A stretch of 64,000 nucleotides of DNA from JBPOFM01 sp051252455 (GTDB taxonomy: Bacteria; Bacteroidota; Bacteroidia; Flavobacteriales; Flavobacteriaceae): assembly GCA_051252455.1 (NCBI GenBank), contig JBPOFM010000005.1, positions 62,001 to 126,000 on the forward strand, written 5' to 3'. The notes under the pieces were generated by a model. It saw only the letters and a list, made by a program, of their open reading frames with translations. It had not been told where the DNA came from and searched no databases. The position numbers and the translations under genes were made by a program. Positions 17,314 through 26,464 of this stretch are shown one piece after another. Numbering within the stretch: the first letter of the stretch is position 1; each line of letters begins with the position of its first letter.

Positions 17314-18336
17314 TTAAGCCTCTGCGGTGTCAGCATTCAATTCTTGCATGACCTCCGAAAATAATTCATACGATCGAATTCGTGCTTTCGCGTCATACAT
17401 ATGAGACACCGCAATCAATTCGTCTGCCTGTGTCAACTCCAGAAAGTCTTTGACCTTCGCTTTCACAGTCGCCTTACTTCCTATAAATGAATACTTAAGC
17501 ATCTGCTGCACTGCCGGATGTTGTGACAATTCTTTAAGCTCCTCCGTCATGGCTGTAGGCGGTTGGATGGCTTGTCTATTCCCAGTAAATATTCCGATGA
17601 TCATTCGTAATAGAGACGTAGACATTTCTTTGGCTTCAGCTTCTGTTTCAGCAATAATGATATTGACACCAGCCATGATATAGGGTTGCTGCAGGACTTC
17701 AGAGGCCTGAAATTCATCTCTATAGATCTTTAAAGCATCTATCAACTGTGCAGAAGCAAAATGACTGGCAAACGCATACGGCACACCTTTCTTGGCAGCC
17801 AGATGGGCGCTGTCCGTACTCGACCCCAAAATATAAATGGGCACCTTCACCCCTTCTGCCACTGTTGCTCTGATTTTAGAGTTTTTATTTTCTATGGAAA
17901 AGTACTGTTCTATCTTTTCAACCTCTGTGGGAAACGAATGTGCCGCCGACATAAAATCTGAACGAATGGCCTGTGCTGTTTCCCGATCAGTACCGGGTGC
18001 ACGACCCAAACCTAAATCAATCCGATTGGGATATAGTGACCCCAAGGTTCCAAACTGTTCTGCAACAATCAGTGGTGAATGATTGGGCAACATAATTCCT
18101 CCAGACCCTACACGAATTGTATGCGTACCTTCGGCAACATAGCCAATTAAAATAGAAGTTGCACTACTTCCAATGTTTTCTGAATTGTGATGTTCTGCCA
18201 GCCAGAAGCGCGAGTAACCAAAACGCTCCGCATTCTGTGCCAATTCACGTGCATTGGTAAAAGTGTCCTTTAGAGAGTTTCCCTGGGATACAATTGCAAG
18301 GTCTAAAATGGAATAAGCTATATCTGATGTGTTCAT
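17314..18336 (-). CDS. LLM class flavin-dependent oxidoreductase
   Basis: The 340-aa protein is of normal length for the luciferase-like monooxygenase family of the YhbW/MsnO8 type. Typical blocks are L-A-E-H-H-N near residue 46, V-G-S-G-G-I-M-L-P-N-H near 77, and L-G-L-G-R-A-P-G-T-D near 109. Such enzymes use reduced FMN; physiological substrates are mostly unknown. It is a TIM barrel and cytoplasmic. It stands alone on the minus strand, 68 bp after the GreA-like gene. Confidence 0.85.
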   Translation of the reverse strand: MNTSDIAYSILDLAIVSQGNSLKDTFTNARELAQNAERFGYSRFWLAEHHNSENIGSSATSILIGYVAEGTHTIRVGSGGIMLPNHSPLIVAEQFGTLGSLYPNRIDLGLGRAPGTDRETAQAIRSDFMSAAHSFPTEVEKIEQYFSIENKNSKIRATVAEGVKVPIYILGSSTDSAHLAAKKGVPYAFASHFASAQLIDALKIYRDEFQASEVLQQPYIMAGVNIIIAETEAEAKEMSTSLLRMIIGIFTGNRQAIQPPTAMTEELKELSQHPAVQQMLKYSFIGSKATVKAKVKDFLELTQADELIAVSHMYDAKARIRSYELFSEVMQELNADTAEA

Positions 18337-18404
18337 AAATTTTTTTTGATTAATCTCTTACTATGAATGTCAACTCAAATTTCAAGTTCGTCATCTGAAG
18401 TCAT

Positions 18405-18899
18405 TCAATAAGATATCTGTAATATTTCGATCTTCCGAGTGTCCGCTCCCAATTTAAAATCCACATGATCCCCAACCTTCTTTCCTGTGATGGCCCGCGC
18501 TATGGGAGCGACAAAAGCGATCTTCTGTTGTTTCACATCTGCTTCATCTACGCCAACAATTTGAAAGGTTTGCTTTTGACGGTTCATGAGTATGGTTATG
18601 GTAGCTCCAAAACGCACTTCATCCTGTGCTTGCTCATCTGGATGTAGAATCCTTGCGGATGCCAAACGCTCCTGCAATAATCCCAGAGTCCCGTTGATGA
18701 CTGCGAGTTCCCGTCGGCGCTCCTGATCATCTTGAATAGTCAAATGGGTACGGGTTTTCTCTATGGTCTCTTTTTCAGATTTTAAAAGCTCAAACCCCAA
18801 TGGAGTCACATAATTGGTTGCACCATCTGGCAAGGCTGCCCTCGGTGGTATAATGGGTGTTTCTTCCTGATCATCTTCTTTTACAAATCCTCTGCTCAT
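18405..18899 (-). CDS. GreA/GreB family transcription elongation factor
   Basis: The 164-aa protein has an N-terminal coiled-coil hairpin (about 33-85) and a C-terminal FKBP-like Gre domain with A-F-V-A-P-I-A-R-A-I-T-G-K-K-V-G-D near 130-146, the Gre hallmark. A further 25-30 residues rich in acid and proline precede the coiled coil, as in GreB-like proteins of Bacteroidota. Gre factors bind RNA polymerase and stimulate transcript cleavage in backtracked complexes. The tip is D-D-Q-E-R-R-R-E rather than the usual GreA tip, so cleavage activity is not certain. Confidence 0.85.
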   Translation of the reverse strand: MSRGFVKEDDQEETPIIPPRAALPDGATNYVTPLGFELLKSEKETIEKTRTHLTIQDDQERRRELAVINGTLGLLQERLASARILHPDEQAQDEVRFGATITILMNRQKQTFQIVGVDEADVKQQKIAFVAPIARAITGKKVGDHVDFKLGADTRKIEILQISY

Positions 18900-19103
18900 A
18901 GTAGTTTGGCCTTTAAAAGAAAGATATCTTTTTTTAATTGAATGAAGAAGTTTTTAGGAAAAGTTTAGGGTTTATCCTCTATTAAATTAAACGACCCACC
19001 AAAGTCCATTAGTATTTCACTTACAGCACCTAAGCAGGAGTATGAATAAACAACTAAAAAAATCTGAAATTTACAATTTAAGTGAGAACCCCAGGCTCCT
19101 TAA

Positions 19104-19538
19104 TTATATCGGCTCTAATTGCGTTGTGGGATTTCCTCTTAAGATAGTCCCGACGGTATCCCAAAAATTAGTTAAGGCAGTGGACGATTTTTCTGAAAGT
19201 TGTGAGAGCATCAACAAGTTGTCAACAAACAGCTGAAGATAATCATGACTTGGTTTGTAATACGCCATATTCCAATCTTCAAAAAATCGAACTTTCACTT
19301 CATTCTGGCTTAATATGATCAAGGTATGATGGCGAGGATCGGATTTGATGTTTTCATATACTTCAAGAACATCCTCTTTCCGTCCTTCAAGGATTTGGAC
19401 AAAACTATCATCATGATAGATAAGACACCCTGTTATTTGTTTTGTGGCATTCGTAGTGACAGCCGTTTCAAGTATGTTCTCTAGGTCTTTTAAGTTTAAG
19501 CCGTTTATGGCTTTAGAATGATAATTTAATTGATACAT
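19104..19538 (-). CDS. BLUF-domain blue-light sensor
   Basis: The first 95 residues are a BLUF flavin-binding domain. Residues needed for the photocycle are all present: Y6 (in N-Y-H-S-K-A), N30, Q48 (in F-V-Q-I-L-E-G), W89 and M91. The remaining 50 residues are helical and have no recognised output domain, so this is a short BLUF protein that presumably signals by binding a partner. It is a single gene, separated from the acyl-CoA dehydrogenase gene by about 90 bp on the same strand. Confidence 0.9.
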   Translation of the reverse strand: MYQLNYHSKAINGLNLKDLENILETAVTTNATKQITGCLIYHDDSFVQILEGRKEDVLEVYENIKSDPRHHTLIILSQNEVKVRFFEDWNMAYYKPSHDYLQLFVDNLLMLSQLSEKSSTALTNFWDTVGTILRGNPTTQLEPI

Positions 19539-19630
19539 GTAGTAATCGGTTGGTTCACAATTGGTAATAAGATGATAATCTTAGACTGTAAAGATAAGAA
19601 CTATGATGACAACTAACCGATAAAGTTACA

Positions 19631-20830
19631 TTACTTCTTATTTATACGATTTCGTTGCTCCTCAAACAGTTCTCTAAACAACCCACGCGCAATCACCACC
19701 TTCATAATCTCATTCGTACCGGCATAAATCCTTGCCACACGATTATCGGCGTACATTCTTGCAATCGGGTAATCCCACATATAGCCATAGCCACCAAACA
19801 GCTGAAGACATTCATCCACCACCTTCCCATGCATTTCGGTAGCAGAATATTTTGCCATCGATGCACTTTCAGCAGTCAGTTTATGATTGATGAGTAGTTC
19901 CGTACAACGATCTAAAAATGTTTGATGTACTTGCAATTGGGTTGCACACTCCGCCAATTTGAATTGTGTATTCTGAAAACCGGCAATCGGTCGTTTAAAT
20001 GCCGTCCGAGTTGATGTATATGCAATCGTTTTTTCAATAGCACCTTCTGCCCCACCGATGGCATTAAGCGCAACGGTCAGCCGTTCTCGTGCCAATTCCG
20101 TCATCATAATTTTAAAACCCTCGCCCTCTTTTCCCAATAAATTATTTTTTGGGACTTTTACATTATCAAAAAACAATTCGCAGGTATCCTGCGCTTTCAT
20201 TCCAATCTTTTTAAAAGGTACTCCTTTTTCAAATCCTTCATAAGCACTTTCCATAAGTAATAACGAAACGTCTTCATCTGTGGTACCTACATTTGTTTTC
20301 ACGGCTACGATGGATAAGTCACTCATATAGCCGTTGGTGATAAATGTTTTTTGTCCATTGACCAGATAGTGGTCGCCTTTGTCTTCCGCTTTCGTCTTGA
20401 TGGCTTTGAGATCGCTCCCACAGTTGGGCTCGGTCATTCCTATGGAGGTAATCATTTTACCAGTTGCCATTGGCGGCAAATACTGTTGCTTTTGGTCTTC
20501 CGTACCATACTTTAATAGATAGGGCGCCACAATATCCGAATGTAATGAAAACCCGGGTCCTGTAACCCCTTGCTTTGCCAACTCTTCTATGAACAATGCG
20601 CTAAAACTGAAGTCCAATCCACTGCCACCATACTCTTCTGGCATATCGATACAGAGCAAACCCAATTCGCCAGCACGCTCCCACAACGCTCTGCTCACCA
20701 TTCCATCGGCTTCCCAATCATCGGTATGGTCTAGGATATCGCTTTTGATAAAATCCTGAATCATCTGTTGTATCATTTTGTGTTCTTCGGATGCATAGAT
20801 GTCGCGTGGCAGCAAGACTGTCTTGAGCAT
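19631..20830 (-). CDS. Acyl-CoA dehydrogenase
   Basis: The 399-aa protein has the usual three-domain layout and length. Landmarks are G-M-T-E-P-N-C-G-S-D near 154 (FAD/substrate site), R-x-A-F-K-R-P-I-A-G-F-Q-N-T-Q near 273, and Q-L-F-G-G-Y-G-Y near 350. The C-terminal motif reads I-Y-A-G-T-N-E-I, with Ala in place of the catalytic Glu of short/medium-chain enzymes. The base is therefore probably a Glu in the L-A-R-E-R-L helix, as in long-chain and isovaleryl enzymes. It should oxidise acyl-CoA with FAD and pass electrons to ETF. Confidence 0.9.
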   Translation of the reverse strand: MLKTVLLPRDIYASEEHKMIQQMIQDFIKSDILDHTDDWEADGMVSRALWERAGELGLLCIDMPEEYGGSGLDFSFSALFIEELAKQGVTGPGFSLHSDIVAPYLLKYGTEDQKQQYLPPMATGKMITSIGMTEPNCGSDLKAIKTKAEDKGDHYLVNGQKTFITNGYMSDLSIVAVKTNVGTTDEDVSLLLMESAYEGFEKGVPFKKIGMKAQDTCELFFDNVKVPKNNLLGKEGEGFKIMMTELARERLTVALNAIGGAEGAIEKTIAYTSTRTAFKRPIAGFQNTQFKLAECATQLQVHQTFLDRCTELLINHKLTAESASMAKYSATEMHGKVVDECLQLFGGYGYMWDYPIARMYADNRVARIYAGTNEIMKVVIARGLFRELFEEQRNRINKK

Positions 20831-21013
20831 GGTTTTACATTTAGTGTGTTCTAAAATTACGACAATATCTCGATTACTTCACTAAAAGAATGGAGCATGA
20901 TGCTTTTAATATTTTCATTTAGATTCCAATTAAACTGACTTGTACCTCCCAAGACTACCGTAAAAATAATTAACTTGTCTACCGTAAAAGACATCTACAA
21001 AACACACAATATC

Positions 21014-21982
21014 ATGGACCAACCACAAAGCAACTATTCCAGAAGGGAATTTGCAAAACTCTCCGCAATGGGACTTGCAAGCATCCCATTACTATCAATT
21101 CAAAATGCATTAGCTACACCAGTATCCTCATCACATGACGCCCTCAAGGTGCATTTGTTTTCAAAACATTTGCAGTTTCTGGATTACAACGAGATGTCTG
21201 CAGCTGCTGCGGAAATGGGTTTTGATGGTCTCGACCTAACCGTAAGACCGAAAGGTCATGTATTACCTGAACATGTGGTCGATGATTTACCGAAAGCGGT
21301 CGAAGCGATGAAACAACATCATCTTATGGTGAAGATGATGTCCACCAATGTGTGGGATTTGAGTAAGTTGACACAAAAAACAGTGTTAGAAACCGCGAGT
21401 CAATTGGGCTTTACGCATTACCGTACCGACTGGTTAAAATATCCCGAAGACATCCCTATGCAAGAAAGTCTAACCAAATTTGGAACGCAGGCAAAAGCAC
21501 TGGAAATCTTGAGCAAATCACTGGGTCTTATTGGAGGCTATCAAAATAATTCTGGGATGAATGTGGGCGCCCCTGTTTGGGATTTGTTACCCATTTTGGA
21601 GGCCACAAATGGCACCCATATTGGAAGTCAATATGACATTAGACATGCAGTTGTGGAAGGTGGCGAATGTTGGGAATTGGGATTAAGACGAATTCAACCC
21701 TTCATCAATTCCATCGTTGTCAAAGATTTTAAATGGGGTATTAAAGACGGAAAGTGGCAACCTATCAATGTACCTCTTGGGGAAGGTATGGTGGACTTCA
21801 ATCGTTATTTCTCCTTACTGAAAGCGTATCAAATCAATGTGCCAGTGTCACTTCATATAGAATACGATTTAGGCGGTGCTGAAGAAGGAAAAACAACGGT
21901 CACAATGGAAAGAAAAGAAATCTTTAAGCTGATGAAACAGGATCTTGCTTTTTTAAGGAACGCTTGGAACAACGCACATTAA
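21014..21982 (+). CDS. Tat-exported sugar phosphate isomerase/epimerase-like TIM barrel protein
   Basis: The 322-aa protein starts with a twin-arginine signal (S-R10-R11-E-F-A-K) and a hydrophobic stretch, so it is exported folded. The body fits the xylose-isomerase-like TIM barrel family: F-D-G-L-D-L near the start, H-I-G-S-Q-Y-D-I-R-H in the middle, K-D-F-K-W near 240 and a final S-L-H-I-E-Y-D. These acidic and His residues normally bind a divalent metal. Substrate unknown. ATG 21014 is preferred to a TTG at 20975 because it puts the twin arginines at the N terminus. It converges with the MFS gene with only 13 bp between stops. Confidence 0.85.
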   Translation: MDQPQSNYSRREFAKLSAMGLASIPLLSIQNALATPVSSSHDALKVHLFSKHLQFLDYNEMSAAAAEMGFDGLDLTVRPKGHVLPEHVVDDLPKAVEAMKQHHLMVKMMSTNVWDLSKLTQKTVLETASQLGFTHYRTDWLKYPEDIPMQESLTKFGTQAKALEILSKSLGLIGGYQNNSGMNVGAPVWDLLPILEATNGTHIGSQYDIRHAVVEGGECWELGLRRIQPFINSIVVKDFKWGIKDGKWQPINVPLGEGMVDFNRYFSLLKAYQINVPVSLHIEYDLGGAEEGKTTVTMERKEIFKLMKQDLAFLRNAWNNAH

Positions 21983-21995
21983 TAGTGTTGTTTGT

Positions 21996-23267
21996 TTAGG
22001 CTTGTGTCAATTCTTCTTCTGGCACTCTGTCTAAAAGATCCACTTCTTCCTTTTTGAGTTTGATCTTTTTTAAATAGCGTCCATAGAAGATGGCAATAAT
22101 CAAGGCCATAAAGCCTTCAGACAGCACGGTGTATTCAACACCAATATACTGGGAGATAATACTCACCAATAGACTACCTATTGGCAGTGTAGCGGTTAAG
22201 ACCATTAAATAGATACTGATGACTCGTCCATGAAAATGGTCTGGCACATTGATCTGTATAATAGTATTGCTGATTGTCCTAATGGGCATCATACCAAAAG
22301 CTCCGATGGCCACAAATAGTAAGGCCAGAGGAAATAAAGTGGTGTGGGAAAATAAGATCAATCCAAACGCGAAGATTACTGTATTGATGGCCAATATTCT
22401 ATTCAAATCGGTGCCCGACTTCAGTGAGGCTAAAAAGAGTGCACTTAAAAAAGCACCAAATCCAATAACACCATCGATCATTCCTAAAGTGGAAGCGGAA
22501 CCATGAAAGATATCCTTGGCAAATACGGGCGTCAATGTGGTAAATGGCAGCACCAATAAACTCATCAATCCTGTAAACGTAATAACGGAACGTACGGTCG
22601 GAGTTGATTTGATATACTCAAAGGCTTCTGTAAATTCGCGTTTAAGGTTCTTCTCTATGAGGACTCTTTTTTCTCGCTGTGGTAAGCGTATCATCAACAA
22701 TGAAAGAATTACAGGAACAAAACTGATAGCATTCAATCCAAAACAGATGACGGTGCCATAGACTTCCAGAACAAATCCTGCAATGGCAGGTCCAATCAAT
22801 TTCGATAAGTTGACCATGGACGAATTCAACGCCAAGGCATTCGGCAGATTGCTCTTATCTGTGATCAATTCTCTAATAAGAGACTGTCGCGCTGGCATAT
22901 CAAAACCATTGATAACTCCTAACACTGCACTTAAGCCAATCAGTATCCATACAACTTTTTCTTCGTAAAACACAATCGCCAGGGTGAGTAAAATGGCTTG
23001 TAAAAAGGACAGGACTTGGGTGAGAACTAAAATCTTATATCGGTTGTAACGGTCGGCAACAATTCCTCCATAGAGTGACACCACAGCGGTTGGAAACAAC
23101 GTCGCAAACACCGATAATCCCAACATGAATTTAGACTGCGTTAACGAATACACCACCCAACTTACAGCGGTTTTCTGCATCCAGGTACCTATTAAGGAAA
23201 CGGATTGCCCCATAAAAAACAATCTGAAGTTTCGATTTTTTAGGGAGCTAAATGTCGTTACATTCAT
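21996..23267 (-). CDS. MFS transporter, EntS-like
   Basis: The 423-aa protein has about twelve membrane helices and fits the MFS_3/enterobactin-exporter-like group. The opening F-R-L-F-F-M-G-Q-S-V-S-L-I-G-T-W-M-Q-K-T-A is typical, as is the A-D-R-Y-N-R-Y-K loop between helices 2 and 3. It should be an inner-membrane exporter driven by protons; substrate unknown. A charged tail of about 25 residues follows the last helix. No siderophore genes are nearby. Confidence 0.85.
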   Translation of the reverse strand: MNVTTFSSLKNRNFRLFFMGQSVSLIGTWMQKTAVSWVVYSLTQSKFMLGLSVFATLFPTAVVSLYGGIVADRYNRYKILVLTQVLSFLQAILLTLAIVFYEEKVVWILIGLSAVLGVINGFDMPARQSLIRELITDKSNLPNALALNSSMVNLSKLIGPAIAGFVLEVYGTVICFGLNAISFVPVILSLLMIRLPQREKRVLIEKNLKREFTEAFEYIKSTPTVRSVITFTGLMSLLVLPFTTLTPVFAKDIFHGSASTLGMIDGVIGFGAFLSALFLASLKSGTDLNRILAINTVIFAFGLILFSHTTLFPLALLFVAIGAFGMMPIRTISNTIIQINVPDHFHGRVISIYLMVLTATLPIGSLLVSIISQYIGVEYTVLSEGFMALIIAIFYGRYLKKIKLKKEEVDLLDRVPEEELTQA

Positions 23268-23650
23268 TTGGGGTACTGACTTTACTTTTTTTTTAAATAC
23301 TGATTTACTTGCTAAATACCGTTGAACCTAGAGACCGCAAGACCAACTATGTCCATAACGACACTTCAAAAATACAACACTTCGACGGAAGCCATGTATC
23401 GTAAATGCACTAAAAGGTAACTAATCCCAATAACTTCTTTCATAGAAACAAATAACAAAACTTTAAGTTTTTATTCTCTTAAATGGTTTAATTTTGCCGA
23501 CTTAATTTATCGAGAATCTCAAATAGAGATAGCAACCTGCATAACGAGCAAGGTGCTAAAATGATAAGCCAATACTTTGGAAAAAACGTTATCCCCATTC
23601 CTCCGTTTGTCTTATTGGTCTTTAGATGCGATTCTGAAATAACAAAACAG
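23268..23650. other. Divergent intergenic region
   Basis: This 383-bp stretch lies between the divergent MFS and NhaC genes and must carry both promoters. The NhaC frame is open back to 23561, but the added 30 residues would be an atypical extension. No RNA gene or strong inverted repeat was seen. Confidence 0.45.
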
Positions 23651-24940
23651 ATGACACATACACAGTCCAGTACCCCAAGTTTCAAAGCCTTACTCCCATT
23701 TTTCGTATTCATCTTCACCTTTTTAAGCGTGGGCATCATCCAAGACGATTTTTATGCCCTCCCTGCTCCCATTGCGGTCATCGCGGGCATCCTCGTGGCA
23801 TTTCTGATGTTCAAACAGCCCATCAATACAAAGATCAGCACACTCCTCAAAGGCTGTGGCGATGATAAGATTCTTACCATGTGCCTCATCTACTTGTTGG
23901 CTGGTGCCTTCGCAGCCGTCACGAAAGCCACCGGAAGTGTCGATACCATTGTGCAATTGGGTCTTGACCTTATAGACATCCAGTTTATCTATTTTGGGGT
24001 ATTTGTCATTGCGGCATTTCTCTCGGTCTCTACAGGCACCTCCGTGGGCGCCATCGTGGCACTTGCACCTATTGTCGTGGGTTTTGCCGATACGGGCGAT
24101 TTCTCTTTAGGCATTTTATGCGGTGCCTTATTGGGTGGCTCAATGTTTGGCGATAACCTCTCGGTGATTTCCGATACCACGATTGCCGCTACCCAATCTC
24201 TAAATGTGGAAATGAGTGATAAGTTTAAGGCGAACCTAAAAATCGCCCTTCCCGCAGCTCTCGTCACCATTGCCATTCTCGTTTACCAAGGTCTGGGACT
24301 GCAACCCAATACCACAGAGACTGCCACCCATAGCTATGCCATCCTAAAAATAGCACCATATCTCATCGTTATCGGCCTGTCGGTCATCGGTATCAATGTC
24401 TTTATCACCTTGGTCTTGGGAGTGCTATCGGCTGGAATGCTCGGACTCATCTATGCCGATTTCACCCTCATCGAGTTCACGCGCATCGCTTATACAGGTT
24501 TTACCAACATGACCGAAATCTTCCTACTCTCCCTATTAACAGGTGGTCTCGCGGCATTAGTGGCATACAATGGAGGTATCGAGTATATTCTCATGAAAAT
24601 CAAAACCCTTATTCGCAACCAAAAGACCGCCCAGTTTGGTATTGCGGCATTAGTCTCTAGCGTCAACACTGCCATTGCCAATAATACGGTCTCTATTATC
24701 ATCACTGGCGGCATCGCAAAATCCATTAACGACGAATATGCACTCGACAACAAACAGACCGCCTCCACATTGGATATCTTTGCCTGCATCACGCAGGGAT
24801 TGTTGCCCTATGGCGCACAGGTACTCATGATCTTAAGTTTTGCCAAAGGCAGCATCACCTATTTCGATTTAGTGTCGAATACTTGGTATTTGGGCTTGTT
24901 ACTGGTGAGCACTTTGGTGGTGATTGGGGTGAGGAAATAA
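23651..24940 (+). CDS. NhaC-family Na+/H+ antiporter
   Basis: The 429-aa protein has about eleven hydrophobic helices and the family motifs of NhaC-type antiporters: S-V-S-T-G-T-S-V-G-A-I-V-A near 120, a G-G-S-M-F-G-D-N-L-S-x-I-S-D-T-T-I-A-A-T block near 165-185, and N-N-T-V-S-I-I-I-T-G-G near 350. It should exchange sodium for protons across the inner membrane, as expected in a marine bacterium. The start at 23651 gives a short hydrophilic N terminus before helix 1; 23561 is an alternative ATG. Codon use is GC-richer than in the flanking genes. Confidence 0.85.
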   Translation: MTHTQSSTPSFKALLPFFVFIFTFLSVGIIQDDFYALPAPIAVIAGILVAFLMFKQPINTKISTLLKGCGDDKILTMCLIYLLAGAFAAVTKATGSVDTIVQLGLDLIDIQFIYFGVFVIAAFLSVSTGTSVGAIVALAPIVVGFADTGDFSLGILCGALLGGSMFGDNLSVISDTTIAATQSLNVEMSDKFKANLKIALPAALVTIAILVYQGLGLQPNTTETATHSYAILKIAPYLIVIGLSVIGINVFITLVLGVLSAGMLGLIYADFTLIEFTRIAYTGFTNMTEIFLLSLLTGGLAALVAYNGGIEYILMKIKTLIRNQKTAQFGIAALVSSVNTAIANNTVSIIITGGIAKSINDEYALDNKQTASTLDIFACITQGLLPYGAQVLMILSFAKGSITYFDLVSNTWYLGLLLVSTLVVIGVRK

Positions 24941-25151
24941 ACTTTCTATAGAAATATTATCCTGATAGCCCTATTCAGCGAAATGAATGAACTCATAGGA
25001 CGAGTGAATGAATTTCACAACGTGCGTAATATAAAATATATGTAGATTTTATCATGAAGAGCAAGGGCGCTACAACTCTATTCACTAATTTTTGTCTTTT
25101 ATTTAACAGAGATACGTAACATTAGTTACATACCTCATTAATCATTCTTAC

Positions 25152-25159
25152 TAAATTTG
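25152..25159 (+). promoter_or_regulatory. Possible TAnnTTTG -7 box
   Basis: TAAATTTG matches the Bacteroidota -7 consensus exactly. It ends only 6 nt before ATG 25166, so transcription would start at or near the start codon and give an almost leaderless mRNA. No clear -33 element is seen, so this could be chance. Confidence 0.3.
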
Positions 25160-25165
25160 CTTGTG

Positions 25166-25516
25166 ATGACACATAGTAGTTTTATATCTATATTACTTGC
25201 GTTCCTGTTTATGGCGAAGTTTCTTGCCATTGATGCGAATGGAATCACACTGTTTAATGAACAGGGTAAGGTCACTTATATCAATACTCACTGTAAAAAG
25301 CTTAACCCACCAAAGACAATGACTTCGTTTTCTAAAAGTGATACTTGGGAAACACAGCATGTGCTATTACCAGGTCTTTGTTCTCAACAGTTTATTTTAG
25401 AAACCGTTACAGAGGAAGCTCCTACCCTATTAAGGAAATTTACCCTCAATACATTTCATAAAACCGAATTAAGCTATCGTTATTTGGAGCATATTGTTCC
25501 CCCACCTCGGGTTTAA
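25166..25516 (+). CDS. Small hypothetical protein with N-terminal hydrophobic segment
   Basis: The 116-aa protein begins with a hydrophobic stretch (S-I-L-L-A-F-L-F-M) that could be a signal peptide or anchor. Mature features are a C-K-K-L motif, a second Cys in P-G-L-C-S, and a C-terminal V-P-P-P-R-V. I do not recognise the family. It precedes the sulfur island on the same strand, but a gap of 117 bp separates it from doxX. A TAAATTTG box at 25152-25159 lies just before the ATG. Confidence 0.5.
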   Translation: MTHSSFISILLAFLFMAKFLAIDANGITLFNEQGKVTYINTHCKKLNPPKTMTSFSKSDTWETQHVLLPGLCSQQFILETVTEEAPTLLRKFTLNTFHKTELSYRYLEHIVPPPRV

Positions 25517-25633
25517 ATGGTCTAAACTTCAACTGACCTCAAAACAGGCTCCCATTCTCTGTATTCTACATCAACGTAGCGATACACAAGAGGATATGAT
25601 TTTCGAGATAGTTTATTAATCTAATCATTTTTT

Positions 25634-26032
25634 ATGACGACCAAGATATTAATCAGTCGTCGTTCCATCCAAGTATTACGCACGCTGGTTAGCGGGATAT
25701 TTTTAGTTGCAGGTGCAAACCATTTACTAAATATAGAGAAAACCGCCAACAGGATAGAACAGGCAAGTTTTAAGGGAATCGCACATTTTTTCGGCAATCC
25801 CCAACTGCTAATAGTTCTATCAGGCATCGTAATGGTTGGAGCGGGTTTTATGTTCCTTATAGGTTATAAAACCAAATGGGCGGCAATCCTTTTGATGGCG
25901 GTTTTAATCCCCATCACACTCACGGTTCAGGTTGGACAAATCACAACCCTCGGACCACTTTTTAAAAACATTGCAATTTTAGGTGGCCTTCTTTTTTTTA
26001 TACTGAATGACACCGATAACCTTTTAAAATAA
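25634..26032 (+). CDS. DoxX-family membrane protein
   Basis: The 132-aa protein has four predicted membrane helices and the DoxX-type opening with G-I-F-L-V-A-G-A-N-H-L near residue 21. The family is named after a thiosulfate:quinone oxidoreductase subunit but is functionally diverse. Here it starts a tight run of genes (6 bp before the DsrE gene) that all point to sulfur chemistry, so a role in thiosulfate or sulfide oxidation at the inner membrane is plausible. That is inference from context. Confidence 0.8.
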   Translation: MTTKILISRRSIQVLRTLVSGIFLVAGANHLLNIEKTANRIEQASFKGIAHFFGNPQLLIVLSGIVMVGAGFMFLIGYKTKWAAILLMAVLIPITLTVQVGQITTLGPLFKNIAILGGLLFFILNDTDNLLK

Positions 26033-26038
26033 AACAAG

Positions 26039-26464
26039 ATGAAAACATTTTTTTATAGTTCAGCACTTATATTTCTTACTCTTTTTTATGGTGGTGAATC
26101 ACAGGCACAAGTAAAAGACGTCAGTACTAAAAACAACTACGTGGTACTTACTAAAAAAGTACCGCAATTACAGCCCATCATTTTAACGGCAGAAGCACTC
26201 AAGAAAGAAGACGATGCCAGTTTTGGCGATTTTCAAGTGATTATCTGTGGCCAAGACATTGGCGACATCACCGATACCGAGAAGATGAAGGATTTTATCA
26301 CAAAGGCAGAAGCGGCTGGTGTTACCATAGTAGCCTGTGGTTTTTCGCTCAATAAATTCAAAGTGGACACAACCAAAATCCCTAAAGAAATTGAGATTGT
26401 TGAGAATGGCATCCTTCACAATTTTCAACTTCAGAACAAAGGCTATAAAAGTTTGAGTCTATGA
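26039..26464 (+). CDS. Exported DsrE-family protein
   Basis: The 141-aa protein has a signal peptide (about 1-23, ending S-Q-A-Q) and a DsrE/DsrF-like fold. Two cysteines are C70 (V-I-I-C-G) and C100 (V-A-C-G-F-S); the latter is at the position typical of the persulfide-carrying Cys in this family. It is expected to bind or relay sulfane sulfur in the periplasm. Its last codons overlap the start of the SoxB-like gene in an ATGA arrangement, indicating translational coupling. Confidence 0.8.
   Translation: MKTFFYSSALIFLTLFYGGESQAQVKDVSTKNNYVVLTKKVPQLQPIILTAEALKKEDDASFGDFQVIICGQDIGDITDTEKMKDFITKAEAAGVTIVACGFSLNKFKVDTTKIPKEIEIVENGILHNFQLQNKGYKSLSL

Noticed and set aside
19042..19236. Plus-strand 64-codon ORF
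   Set aside because: It overlaps the C-terminal part of the BLUF gene on the other strand, and that gene is clearly supported by conserved residues.
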